DNA of 50,843 nucleotides from CAZQEZ01 sp964592475 (GTDB lineage Bacteria; Bacteroidota; Bacteroidia; Cytophagales; Cyclobacteriaceae): positions 1-50,843 of the forward strand of contig CAZQEZ010000010.1 of the NCBI GenBank assembly GCA_964592475.1, written 5' to 3'. The position numbers and the translations under genes are program-made. Under the pieces are notes generated by a model. It was given only the letters and a program-made list of their open reading frames with translations. It did not search any database and was not told the origin of the DNA. Below are positions 43,101-50,843 of this stretch, one piece after another. Each line of letters begins with the position of its first letter. Position 1 is the stretch's first letter.

Positions 43101-43397
43101 TTATTCTATACCTACTTTGCTACTATTTTTTATTTTTTCAATAAATACCTTTGATGGCTTAAACGAAGGTACAAAATGCTCGTCAATTACGATAGCAGTA
43201 TTTTTTGAAATGTTCCTGGCTATTTTCTTAGCTCTTTTCTTGTTAATAAAACTACCAAAACCTCTGACATATACATTATCGCCATCGGCCATTGAGTTTT
43301 TAATTACCGAAAAAAAAGCTTCGACGGTAGTTTGTACGTCTGCCTTGTCAATTCCTGTTTGTTCGGAAATTTGAGAGATTACGTCTGCTTTTGTCAC
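43101..43397 (-). CDS. HU/IHF family DNA-binding protein
   Basis: 98 residues, the usual size. It begins MTKADVISQISEQTGIDKAD and has the DNA-binding arm region GDNVYVRGFGSFINKKRAKK followed by ARNISKNTAIVID...VPSFKPSKVF. Nucleoid-associated, dimeric DNA-bending protein. The start is GTG at 43397-43395; the family N-terminus begins exactly here. It is divergent from mutY across 152 bp. The last residues (NSSKVGIE) are a short extension. Whether it acts as HU or IHF cannot be told from sequence alone. Confidence 0.94.
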   Translation of the reverse strand: MTKADVISQISEQTGIDKADVQTTVEAFFSVIKNSMADGDNVYVRGFGSFINKKRAKKIARNISKNTAIVIDEHFVPSFKPSKVFIEKIKNSSKVGIE

Positions 43398-43549
43398 TAC
43401 TTTTGAATTTTAGTTTAAAATATTCCTAATGATCTAATAACCAATTATTTTTGAAACTTAAAATTAAATGCATCCTGAGATATTTAAAAACAAAATTCTT
43501 ATAATAAAGTACATAAAATGTTATTGTATTTATTTAAAAGGTTTTCATA

Positions 43550-44605
43550 TTGGATCAATCATCATTTTCTGCAAGATTAATCGAATGGTACGAAAAGAAC
43601 AAGCGAGATCTTCCTTGGCGAAATACTAACGATATCTATCGCATTTGGCTTTCTGAAATCATATTGCAGCAAACACGAGTGTTGCAGGGATTGCCTTATT
43701 ACCAAAGGTTTATCAAAAGATTTCCTAATTTGGAAAATTTGGCTCGAGCCTCTGAAGATGAAGTTTTACGTGAATGGCAAGGGCTTGGATACTACTCCCG
43801 GGCACGTAATTTACACAATTGTGCTAAAATATTACAGCAGAAGCACCACGGTAAATGGCCCAAGTCTTATTCAGAATTGAAAAAGTTACCCGGAATTGGT
43901 GATTATACTGCCGCGGCCATTGCCAGTTTTGCCTATAAAGAAGCAGTACCCGTGGTAGATGGAAACGTGTATAGAGTAATGAGCAGAATATTTGGTATTA
44001 AGCAAGATATTTCATCGCACAAAGCCAAAAATACTTTTGCCGAGTATTCGCTACAGCTGCTACCAAAAGAAGCCCCCGACAGCTATAACCAGGCTTTAAT
44101 GGAGTTTGGAGCAACTGTTTGTCAGCCACAGCCTAAATGCAGTGACTGCATTTTTAGCCAACAATGTTATGCCTATAATAATGATTTGCAGCGACAACTT
44201 CCGGTGAATTTGAAAAAGGTGAAAATAAGTAAAAGATACTTCTATTATATAGTGTATAGTTATCAAAATAAATTTTACATGAAACAAAGGCAGCATAAGG
44301 ATGTATGGAGGCAATTATTTGATTTCTATATGATAGAGAAAGAAGAAGGGCTTCATTATCGCCATCTTAGCAAAGAAATTGATATTAATAATAAACAGGC
44401 CAATTTAGCTTTAGAATCCCCGTCTTATAAGCATGTACTTACACATCAGCATATTTTTGCACGTTTCTTTGTGGTAAATCTGGCAAAACCACTGCCGTCC
44501 CTTTTTACTAAGAAGCATCAACTAGTTCTTTATGACGAAGATCAAATTGAAAATTTGCCTAAACCAAAGCTTATTAGTAACTTTCTGAGTGATTTAAGTT
44601 ATTAG
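43550..44605 (+). CDS. mutY: A/G-specific adenine glycosylase MutY
   Basis: Removes adenine mispaired with 8-oxoguanine. 351 residues: catalytic Glu36 in WLSEIILQQTRV, helix-hairpin-helix LKKLPGIGDYTAAAIASFA (about 110-128), catalytic Asp137 in VVDGNVYRVMSR, and an Fe-S cluster loop VCQPQPKCSDCIFSQQC. In that loop the first two cysteines are separated by five residues, where the usual spacing is six. The C-terminal NUDIX-like domain (about 230-345) recognises 8-oxoG. The start is TTG at 43550: an in-frame stop lies just upstream and there is no ATG near the N-terminus. First of the mutY-ssb-gldE-gldD cluster. Confidence 0.94.
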   Translation: MDQSSFSARLIEWYEKNKRDLPWRNTNDIYRIWLSEIILQQTRVLQGLPYYQRFIKRFPNLENLARASEDEVLREWQGLGYYSRARNLHNCAKILQQKHHGKWPKSYSELKKLPGIGDYTAAAIASFAYKEAVPVVDGNVYRVMSRIFGIKQDISSHKAKNTFAEYSLQLLPKEAPDSYNQALMEFGATVCQPQPKCSDCIFSQQCYAYNNDLQRQLPVNLKKVKISKRYFYYIVYSYQNKFYMKQRQHKDVWRQLFDFYMIEKEEGLHYRHLSKEIDINNKQANLALESPSYKHVLTHQHIFARFFVVNLAKPLPSLFTKKHQLVLYDEDQIENLPKPKLISNFLSDLSY

Positions 44606-44628
44606 TTCCTATTTTTGGAAAAAATAAT

Positions 44629-44636
44629 TATTTTTG
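44629..44636 (+). promoter_or_regulatory. candidate -7 box of ssb (TATTTTTG)
   Basis: Matches TAnnTTTG and lies 22 nt before the ssb ATG, so the 5' UTR would be short. A second identical box sits at 44610-44617, right after the mutY stop. The -33 elements are not clear for either. Confidence 0.45.
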
Positions 44637-44658
44637 TACAAAAACAAATTATAAAACT

Positions 44659-45105
44659 ATGGCAGGAGTAAATAAAGTAATTTTAGTTGGGAACTTGGGC
44701 AAAGACCCTGAAATAAGACATTTGGATAACGGAAGAGCAGTTGCAAATTTTTCTATGGCCACCAGCGAAACTTACAAAAATAGAAACGGAGAGAGAGTGA
44801 CAAATACCGAATGGCACAATATAGTATTATGGACTCCTCTTGCAGAAATTGCTGAAAAATACCTAAAAAAGGGCAACCAAATATATGTAGAGGGAAAAAT
44901 TACAACCAGAAGCTATGAAGATAAAGATGGTGTAAAAAAATACATTTCCGAAGTAGTAGGTAGAGAAATGACAATGCTGGGAAGCCGCTCTGATAATGAA
45001 GGAGGAGGTTACAGTAATTCAGGGTCTGATAATAACAGCAGGTACGAACCTACTAATTCCGGTGTTGATTCAGCGGAAGAAGAAACAGATGATCTTCCAT
45101 TTTAA
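44659..45105 (+). CDS. ssb: single-stranded DNA-binding protein
   Basis: 148 residues. The OB fold (about 1-105) starts MAGVNKVILVGNLGKDPEIR and has TEWHNIVLWTPLAEIAEKYL and KGNQIYVEGKITTRSYED. A Gly/Ser/Asn-rich linker leads to the acidic C-terminal tip DDLPF, which binds partner proteins such as RecG and PriA. It lies between mutY and gldE, as in many Bacteroidota. recG is 2 kb downstream, which fits the known SSB-RecG interaction. Confidence 0.97.
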   Translation: MAGVNKVILVGNLGKDPEIRHLDNGRAVANFSMATSETYKNRNGERVTNTEWHNIVLWTPLAEIAEKYLKKGNQIYVEGKITTRSYEDKDGVKKYISEVVGREMTMLGSRSDNEGGGYSNSGSDNNSRYEPTNSGVDSAEEETDDLPF

Positions 45106-45128
45106 TATTTACCTGAAATATAATAGCA

Positions 45129-46478
45129 TTGGACGACCCATATCCTGAGACGCTCGTTTTTATTTTATTACAATTGGTATCATCATCCGTGATATTTTAC
45201 ACAATTAACGCGTTAGTATTAATTGTGCTTTTATTCATGTCTGGCTTGATATCAGGATCAGAAGTTGCTTTTTTTTCTATTAATGCTAATCAGATCAGCC
45301 AGTTTAAGCAAAGTAAAGATCCTATTGAAAGCCGGATATACAATTTAATTAAAAATCCGAGAAGGTTACTAGCCAATATTCTTATTTTAAATAATTTGGT
45401 GAATGTAGCGATAGTTACCCTATCTACTTTTCTAACCTGGCAAATTTATGGAGCCGAAGCAGAAGAAGGAGTCATTGTAGCTGTACTCACCATGATTGTT
45501 ACTATCGCTATTATATTTTTTGGTGAAGTATTACCTAAAGTATATGCTAACCAAAATAATATTGGTTTTGCCAAAAAGACATCACTACTGTTAAGTTTAG
45601 CTCAATATACCTTAAAGCCACTTACTTTTTTACTAATGAGCTTTAGTAATATTCTTGAAAAAAGAATAGAGAAAAAAGGTTATACGATATCAGTAGATGA
45701 ATTAAACCAGGCGCTTGAAATTACTACCGAAAAAGAAGCAACAGAAGAAGAAAAAGATATACTAAAAGGAATTGTGAATTTCGGCACCTTATCGGTAAAG
45801 CAAATAATGAAATCAAGACTTGATATTACTGCTTTTGATATTGAACTTGATTTTCATGAATTGATGGATAAGATAAATAAAACAGGCTATTCAAGAATTC
45901 CTATTTATAAAGAAACAATCGATAAAATTGAAGGCATACTTTATATCAAAGATATGTTGCCTTATATTGATAATGACGAGACATTTAATTGGCAAAAACT
46001 ATTGCGACATGGCTATTTTGTGCCTGAAAGTAAAAAAATTGATGACCTGCTAAAAGATTTCCAGGAAAAGCGTGTCCATATGGCCATTGTAGTAGATGAA
46101 TATGGCGGTACTAGCGGTTTAATTACAATGGAGGATATTATTGAAGAAATAGTAGGTGAAATAAATGATGAATTTGATGAAGATGAAATAGCCTACAACA
46201 AGCTGGATGAAAATACATTCGTGTTTGAAGGAAAAACTACGCTTAACGATTTTTGTAAAATTATAAATGAAGACCCTTCCATATTTGAAGAAGTAAAAGG
46301 CGAAAGTGAATCTTTGGGTGGATTAATGCTTGAAATAAACAATAAATTACCTCGTGCAGGCGATAAAATAAGGTACGAAAGATTCTTATTTACGGTAGTG
46401 GCTGTAGATAATAAGAGAATTAAGCGCGTAAGAGTGCTTATGCAAGCCAAACCTGTGACTAAAACTAATAAAACGTGA
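45129..46478 (+). CDS. gldE: gliding motility-associated protein GldE (CNNM/CorC family)
   Basis: 449 residues. An N-terminal DUF21/CNNM membrane domain (about 25-190) has FMSGLISGSEVAFFSINANQ, RRLLANILILNNLVNVAIVT and FFGEVLPKVYANQN. A CBS pair (about 210-330) has RLDITAFDIELDFHELMD and VDEYGGTSGLITMEDIIEEI. A C-terminal CorC_HlyC domain follows (about 355-440). GldE was linked to gliding and GldD function in Flavobacterium; the fold is that of metal-ion transporters. Start at TTG 45129 (MDDPYPETLVF): the next Met would cut the first helix. It overlaps gldD by 4 bp. Confidence 0.9.
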   Translation: MDDPYPETLVFILLQLVSSSVIFYTINALVLIVLLFMSGLISGSEVAFFSINANQISQFKQSKDPIESRIYNLIKNPRRLLANILILNNLVNVAIVTLSTFLTWQIYGAEAEEGVIVAVLTMIVTIAIIFFGEVLPKVYANQNNIGFAKKTSLLLSLAQYTLKPLTFLLMSFSNILEKRIEKKGYTISVDELNQALEITTEKEATEEEKDILKGIVNFGTLSVKQIMKSRLDITAFDIELDFHELMDKINKTGYSRIPIYKETIDKIEGILYIKDMLPYIDNDETFNWQKLLRHGYFVPESKKIDDLLKDFQEKRVHMAIVVDEYGGTSGLITMEDIIEEIVGEINDEFDEDEIAYNKLDENTFVFEGKTTLNDFCKIINEDPSIFEEVKGESESLGGLMLEINNKLPRAGDKIRYERFLFTVVAVDNKRIKRVRVLMQAKPVTKTNKT

Positions 46479-47104
46479 AAAAAATAGTGTTACTATTTAT
46501 AATGTTGGTTTTAAGTGCCGCCTTCTGGAGCTGCAAACAAGATTATTTGCCCAAACCAAAGGGTTATAATCGCATTGATATGCTGCCCCAACAATATGTG
46601 TCTTTGCCCGACACTTTTCCTTATCAATTTGAAATATCAAAACATGCAAGGCTACTAAGAGACTCTTCTTGGATTGCTGAAAAATATTGGATAGAGCTCT
46701 ACTACCCGTATTACGATGCAACCATTGAAATAACTTATAAGGCCACACATAATGATGAAAAAATATTGCGAGAATATTATGAAACAGCTTATAAGCTTAC
46801 CAGTAAGCATAAGCAAAAAGCATATGCCATAGATGAACAAGTAGTTCCGCTCAATAATGGCAATTTAGCTATTGTGGCAGAACTCTCAGGCGAGGTGCCT
46901 AGTCAGTTTCAATTTTATACTACTGACAGTACCATGAACTTTCTTCGCGCGGCATTATATTTTAAAACAGCTACTCAAAATGACTCCCTATTACCGGTAA
47001 TAAAATATATGCAGGAAGATATGATCCATATTTTAAATACCTTAAACTGGAAAGAAAATTTTCCCATAGAAAAACTACCCAAGTTAGAAGAACCCAATGC
47101 CTGA
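46475..47104 (+). CDS. gldD: gliding motility lipoprotein GldD
   Basis: 209 residues with a lipoprotein signal (MLVLSAAFWSC, Cys20), then YLPKPKGYNRIDMLPQQYVS and a body with DSSWIAEKYWIELYYPYYDA and KHKQKAYAIDEQVVP, the features of GldD, which is required for gliding and type IX secretion in Flavobacterium. It starts at GTG 46475-46477, sharing GTGA with the gldE stop. Its 3' end overlaps recG by 8 bp, so gldE, gldD and recG are co-transcribed. Confidence 0.92.
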   Translation: MKKIVLLFIMLVLSAAFWSCKQDYLPKPKGYNRIDMLPQQYVSLPDTFPYQFEISKHARLLRDSSWIAEKYWIELYYPYYDATIEITYKATHNDEKILREYYETAYKLTSKHKQKAYAIDEQVVPLNNGNLAIVAELSGEVPSQFQFYTTDSTMNFLRAALYFKTATQNDSLLPVIKYMQEDMIHILNTLNWKENFPIEKLPKLEEPNA

Positions 47105-49220
47105 ATTTTTTCGTACCAGTATAGAATTTCTGAAAGGAGTAGGCCCTCAAAAAGCTGTACTGCTTAACCAAGAATTAGATATTTTTACATTCGGCGATTT
47201 TATCCAACATTACCCTTTCCGATATGAAGACCGCACCAAATTCTATTCAATAAAAGAGGTGAAAAACCTTTTTTTCGATGAATATAGCAGCAAAAGACAA
47301 ATTCCACATGTGCAAATTATTGGTGAAATAAAGCACCTCGAAACTGTAGGCAGCAAATACAAAAAAAGATTAGTAGCTTACCTTGGAGATGGCACAGGCG
47401 AAATTGAACTGGTATGGTTTCAAGGAATTCAATACGTAATAAAGAAGCTTCAGTCCGGAGTTCAATATGTTGTATTTGGTAAGCCCAATTTTTACAATCG
47501 TACTATAAATATTGCTCATCCGGAATTAGAAATTTATTCTCCTGCACATGACAAAGCTAGTTACCTACAGCCAATATATTCTACTACCGAAAAGCTGAAG
47601 AATAAATTTATTGACAGTAAAAACATTGGAAAGTGGATGGCTACCTTGCTTCAAATAGCCAGAAGCCATGTCAATGAATCACTTCCGGATAAGCTTTTGG
47701 CACAATTTGCTCTCTTGGGAAAATTTGAAGCATTGTTTAATATTCATTTTCCACAAAGCCCTGCTAACCTACAAAAAGCTCAGTTTCGACTAAAATTCGA
47801 AGAGTTTTTTTACATTCAACTGAGGCTGCTTATGATGAAAGTGACCCGAGTCGAAAAATTTAAGGGACAAGTATTTAAAGAAGCAGGTCTGCTTACCAAT
47901 TTTTATAATAATCATTTACCTTTCGATTTAACAGATGCACAGAAAAGGGTGATCAAGGAAATTTATGCCAACATGAAAAGTGGTAGTCAAATGAATCGAT
48001 TGATGCAGGGAGATGTAGGCAGTGGCAAAACAATTGTTGCTTTTATTTGCATGCTGCTGGTAATTGGTAGTGGAGCACAGGCGGCATTGATGGCGCCTAC
48101 TGAAATATTGGCAGAGCAGCACTACCGAAATCTAAAATATTTTACGGAAAAACTATCCCTTAACATTGCCTTGCTTACAGGCTCTACCAGGAAAAAAAAT
48201 CGAAGAGAGTTGCATGCAGCACTCGAAGCAGGTACTTTAAATATTTTAGTTGGCACCCATGCACTTTTGGAAGAAGTGGTGAAATTTCAAAATTTGGGCC
48301 TGGCAGTAATTGACGAACAACACAGATTTGGGGTAGCCCAGCGAGCAAAACTATGGGCGAAGAACGAAGGCCATTATCCGCACGTGCTGGTAATGACAGC
48401 CACTCCTATACCTCGTACCCTCGCCATGACTTTGTATGGCGATCTGGACGTATCTACAATTGATGAATTACCAAAGGGCCGTAAGCCTATCGAAACCGTG
48501 CATCGATTTGACTCGCACCGGCTTAAAGTATTTGGCTTTATGAGAGAACAAATAAAAGCAGGCCGGCAAGTATACATTGTATATCCATTAATAGAAGAAT
48601 CGGAAAAAATGGATCTGAAAAATTTGGAAGATGGTTATGAAAGTATTCGTCGGGCTTTTCCGGAATATAATTTGAGCTTGCTTCACGGGCGAATGAAATC
48701 CGAAGACAAAGAATACGAAATGCAACGCTTTTTGAATAAGGAAACCCAAATTATGATCGCGACTACCGTAATAGAAGTAGGGGTTGATGTGCCGAATGCT
48801 TCGGTAATGATTATTGAAAACGCGGAACGTTTTGGCTTATCTCAGTTGCATCAGCTAAGGGGTAGGGTGGGCCGTGGAGCTGAACAATCTTATTGCCTAC
48901 TTATGACTGGATTTAAATTAAGCAAAGAAGCAAAAATCCGGATTGATACTATGGTGAGAACTAATAATGGATTTGATATTTCAGAAACAGATTTAAAACT
49001 ACGAGGGCCTGGAGACTTGATGGGTACTCAACAAAGTGGCATTATGGATTTACTCATTGCCGATTTAGCCAAAGACAATAAAATTTTAGAAGTCGCGCGT
49101 TCAGCAGCTATTGAAATTTTGGATGATGATCCCCAGCTGGTAAAACCCGAACATGCTAAAGTGAAAGCACAAATAAACAAGCAACGCAAGCACTCGGTAA
49201 ATTGGAGTAGAATAAGTTAA
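47097..49220 (+). CDS. recG: ATP-dependent DNA helicase RecG
   Basis: Branch-migrating helicase that restarts stalled forks. 707 residues: N-terminal wedge/OB domain (about 5-170, FLKGVGPQKAVLLNQELDIF and YLGDGTGEIELVWFQGI), Walker A MQGDVGSGKTIVA near 304, DEQH box VIDEQHRFGVAQRA, TATPIPRTLAMTLYGDLD, and C-terminal helicase motifs ATTVIEVGVDVPNAS and QLHQLRGRVGRG. Length is as usual. It begins inside the 3' end of gldD, an unusual partner for a repair gene but recurrent in this lineage as far as I recall. Confidence 0.96.
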   Translation: MPEFFRTSIEFLKGVGPQKAVLLNQELDIFTFGDFIQHYPFRYEDRTKFYSIKEVKNLFFDEYSSKRQIPHVQIIGEIKHLETVGSKYKKRLVAYLGDGTGEIELVWFQGIQYVIKKLQSGVQYVVFGKPNFYNRTINIAHPELEIYSPAHDKASYLQPIYSTTEKLKNKFIDSKNIGKWMATLLQIARSHVNESLPDKLLAQFALLGKFEALFNIHFPQSPANLQKAQFRLKFEEFFYIQLRLLMMKVTRVEKFKGQVFKEAGLLTNFYNNHLPFDLTDAQKRVIKEIYANMKSGSQMNRLMQGDVGSGKTIVAFICMLLVIGSGAQAALMAPTEILAEQHYRNLKYFTEKLSLNIALLTGSTRKKNRRELHAALEAGTLNILVGTHALLEEVVKFQNLGLAVIDEQHRFGVAQRAKLWAKNEGHYPHVLVMTATPIPRTLAMTLYGDLDVSTIDELPKGRKPIETVHRFDSHRLKVFGFMREQIKAGRQVYIVYPLIEESEKMDLKNLEDGYESIRRAFPEYNLSLLHGRMKSEDKEYEMQRFLNKETQIMIATTVIEVGVDVPNASVMIIENAERFGLSQLHQLRGRVGRGAEQSYCLLMTGFKLSKEAKIRIDTMVRTNNGFDISETDLKLRGPGDLMGTQQSGIMDLLIADLAKDNKILEVARSAAIEILDDDPQLVKPEHAKVKAQINKQRKHSVNWSRIS

Positions 49221-49279
49221 TACACTATTATATATTAGAAAAATATTATAATTTGCAGTAAATTAAAATTCCATTAATT

Positions 49280-50722
49280 ATGATTAAAAAATTATTTGCC
49301 ATTGCTATTGTACTTGCATTATTTTCTTGTAATAATCAAGAACAAAAACAAACAGCGGAAACCAGTCCCAATATAATTCTGATTATGACCGATGATCAGG
49401 GATGGGCTCAAACCGGATACTACAATCATCCGGTACTAAAAACTCCAAATCTTGACTCAATGGCCGCGAATGGTTTGCGTTTCGACAGATTTTATGCAGC
49501 TGGACCTGTTTGCTCACCCACGAGGGCTTCTGTTTTAACTGGGCGCACCCATGACCGTACAGGTGTTTATACCCACGGCTTTGCCCTGCGTAGACAAGAA
49601 AAGACACTTTCGGAAGCATTAAATAATGCTGGCTATGCCACGGGTCATTTTGGCAAATGGCATCTTAATGGCTTAAGGGGGCCAGGTGTGCCTATTTTTG
49701 ACGATGATATTTATAGTCCGGGTGCATTTGGTTTTGAAGATTGGGTGTCAGTTACCAATTTTTTTGATATTGATCCATTGATGAGTGACAACGGAGAATT
49801 CAAGGAATTTAAAGGAACTACTTCAGAAATAATAGCGGCACAGGCAATCGAGTTTATTGAAAAAAGCATGACCAACCAAAAGCCATTTTTTGCAGTAATA
49901 TGGGATGGATCTCCTCATAGGCCGATGAAAGCAACTCAGGAAGATAGGGCTCCTTACGATCACTTAAATGAAATCAGTGCCAATCAGCATGGTGAAATTG
50001 CAGCCTTTGACAGGAGTTTAGGTATGATTAGAGATAAACTTCGTCAATTAAACATTGCAAATAATACCATTATCTGGTTTTGTAGTGATAACGGAGGACT
50101 ACACGATATAGAGCCTAGTACTGTAGGTAATTTGCGCGACTTCAAAGGATCTTTATATGAAGGAGGCATAAGAGTACCAGCTATTATTGAATGGCCAGCT
50201 GAAGTAAAGCCTGCCATTACAAAATATCCAGCGTCTACTATGGATATTTTCCCTACCATAGCCAGTATTATTCAACTACCCGATACAGTAATGCTACAAC
50301 CACAAGACGGACAGTCACTGGTAAAACTTTGGCAGGAAGAAGAGGGTGTGGCTAAAAGAGAACAACCTATTCCTTTTCGCTATAGCAATGGCGGTGCATT
50401 AGTAAATAATGATTTTAAAATATTCACTGAAAATCGTGACTCTGGTATATACCAATTGTACAACCTCAGCAGTGATCCCTTGGAAAGTACAGATGTGTCA
50501 GACCAATATCCGGACATATATGAATCGATGATTTCAACTTACAAAAAATGGGACGAGACAGTAGAAATTAGCATTAAAGGCCTGGACTACCCGGAGGGCG
50601 TAGTTACTGACTCTTCTAGAGATCATACCTGGATGAAAGACCCTCGCTACGAGCCCTATCTAGACGAGTGGGTAAAAAGATGGGAATATAAAGAAAGAAT
50701 TGAAAGGAGCAGAAGCCAGTAA
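49280..50722 (+). CDS. lipoprotein sulfatase (formylglycine-dependent, arylsulfatase family)
   Basis: 480 residues with a lipoprotein signal (LALFSC, Cys17), so it is probably exposed in the periplasm or on the surface. The S1 sulfatase fold shows IILIMTDDQGW (metal-binding Asp pair), the C-x-P-x-R maturation motif CSPTRASVLTGR (Cys78, to be converted to formylglycine), GHFGKWHLNG with the catalytic Lys and His, and WFCSDNGGLHD (metal Asp/Asn). The C-terminal subdomain follows from about 370 (NGGALVNNDFKIFTENRDSG). Bacteroidota use such enzymes on sulfated glycans. The maturase that makes formylglycine is not in the window. Substrate unknown. Confidence 0.93.
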   Translation: MIKKLFAIAIVLALFSCNNQEQKQTAETSPNIILIMTDDQGWAQTGYYNHPVLKTPNLDSMAANGLRFDRFYAAGPVCSPTRASVLTGRTHDRTGVYTHGFALRRQEKTLSEALNNAGYATGHFGKWHLNGLRGPGVPIFDDDIYSPGAFGFEDWVSVTNFFDIDPLMSDNGEFKEFKGTTSEIIAAQAIEFIEKSMTNQKPFFAVIWDGSPHRPMKATQEDRAPYDHLNEISANQHGEIAAFDRSLGMIRDKLRQLNIANNTIIWFCSDNGGLHDIEPSTVGNLRDFKGSLYEGGIRVPAIIEWPAEVKPAITKYPASTMDIFPTIASIIQLPDTVMLQPQDGQSLVKLWQEEEGVAKREQPIPFRYSNGGALVNNDFKIFTENRDSGIYQLYNLSSDPLESTDVSDQYPDIYESMISTYKKWDETVEISIKGLDYPEGVVTDSSRDHTWMKDPRYEPYLDEWVKRWEYKERIERSRSQ

Positions 50723-50773
50723 TCAGGAATCTAAAATGACTGATTTTTTGTAATTTATTTTTTAGAGATTATA

Positions 50774-50812
50774 ATAATTCTCGAAGCACTTAAAAAGGGC
50801 TTCGAGAATTAT
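50774..50812 (+). terminator. long hairpin, probable terminator of the sulfatase gene
   Basis: A 14-bp perfect stem ATAATTCTCGAAGC (50774-50787) and GCTTCGAGAATTAT (50799-50812) with an 11-nt loop, 52 bp after the stop. The following bases (GAAATTTTAT) give no clean U-run, so termination may be weak or bidirectional. Confidence 0.65.
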
Positions 50813-50843
50813 GAAATTTTATGACAATAAAAAATATAGGCTA

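Noticed and set aside
1..50843. CRISPR arrays, rRNA, tRNA, tmRNA, insertion sequences, integrases
   Set aside because: No regularly spaced repeats, no cloverleaf-like or rRNA-like segments and no transposase or recombinase motifs were found when reading the window; a covariance-model search would be needed to exclude small RNAs.

Overview
The window reads as chromosomal DNA of a gliding-lineage Bacteroidota, most likely order Cytophagales. The support is an AT-rich composition, a mutY-ssb-gldE-gldD cluster, a PorE-like TPR/PD40/OmpA lipoprotein, an ECF sigma factor paired with a membrane-anchored partner, several promoters of the TAnnTTTG type, many lipoproteins with short lipoboxes and few Shine-Dalgarno sequences. 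No rRNA, tRNA, insertion sequence, integrase or CRISPR array was seen.

Layout. 1-1998 is accessory: the 5' part of an AIPR-family (abortive infection) gene runs off the left edge, followed by 1.3 kb of decayed gene fragments. 1999-6892 is housekeeping (htpG, uvrA). 7032-14023 holds an ECF sigma factor with its anchored barrel-like partner, a repeat lipoprotein, a stand-alone receiver protein, a SHOCT protein, a conserved small protein and the PorE-like OmpA protein. 14314-18767 is an RDD / SpoIIM / membrane protein / DUF4129 / DUF4350 module whose usual MoxR and DUF58 partners are not next to it. 18958-22989 is a very large SF1 helicase with a DUF4011-like N-terminus and a Vsr-like C-terminus. 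A decayed FtsX-type permease and an AI-2E family transporter follow.

24654-31300 is the branched-chain amino acid operon, transcribed leftward as ilvD-ilvB-ilvN-ilvC-ilvA. Its 5' leader is the best find of the window. It carries a candidate promoter, a 21-codon leader peptide in which 10 of 11 consecutive residues are Leu, Ile or Val, an antiterminator segment overlapping the leader stop codon, and a strong intrinsic terminator just before ilvD. Together these look like a complete ribosome-mediated attenuator.

31489-37656 holds a sigma-54-dependent response regulator between two small membrane proteins, an AcpH-like phosphodiesterase, an IGHMBP2-type helicase and a lone nuoH. 38008-40275 has a lipoprotein amidohydrolase and an antitoxin gene whose PIN toxin is dead. 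40427-49220 is a conserved genome-maintenance and gliding neighbourhood: an RNase E/G, a 29-codon COX24/AURKAIP1-type protein, a TPR protein and HU on the minus strand, then mutY, ssb, gldE, gldD and recG on the plus strand. Five of these nine genes use TTG or GTG starts. A lipoprotein sulfatase closes the window.

All functional calls come from reading motifs and gene order; no database search was run.
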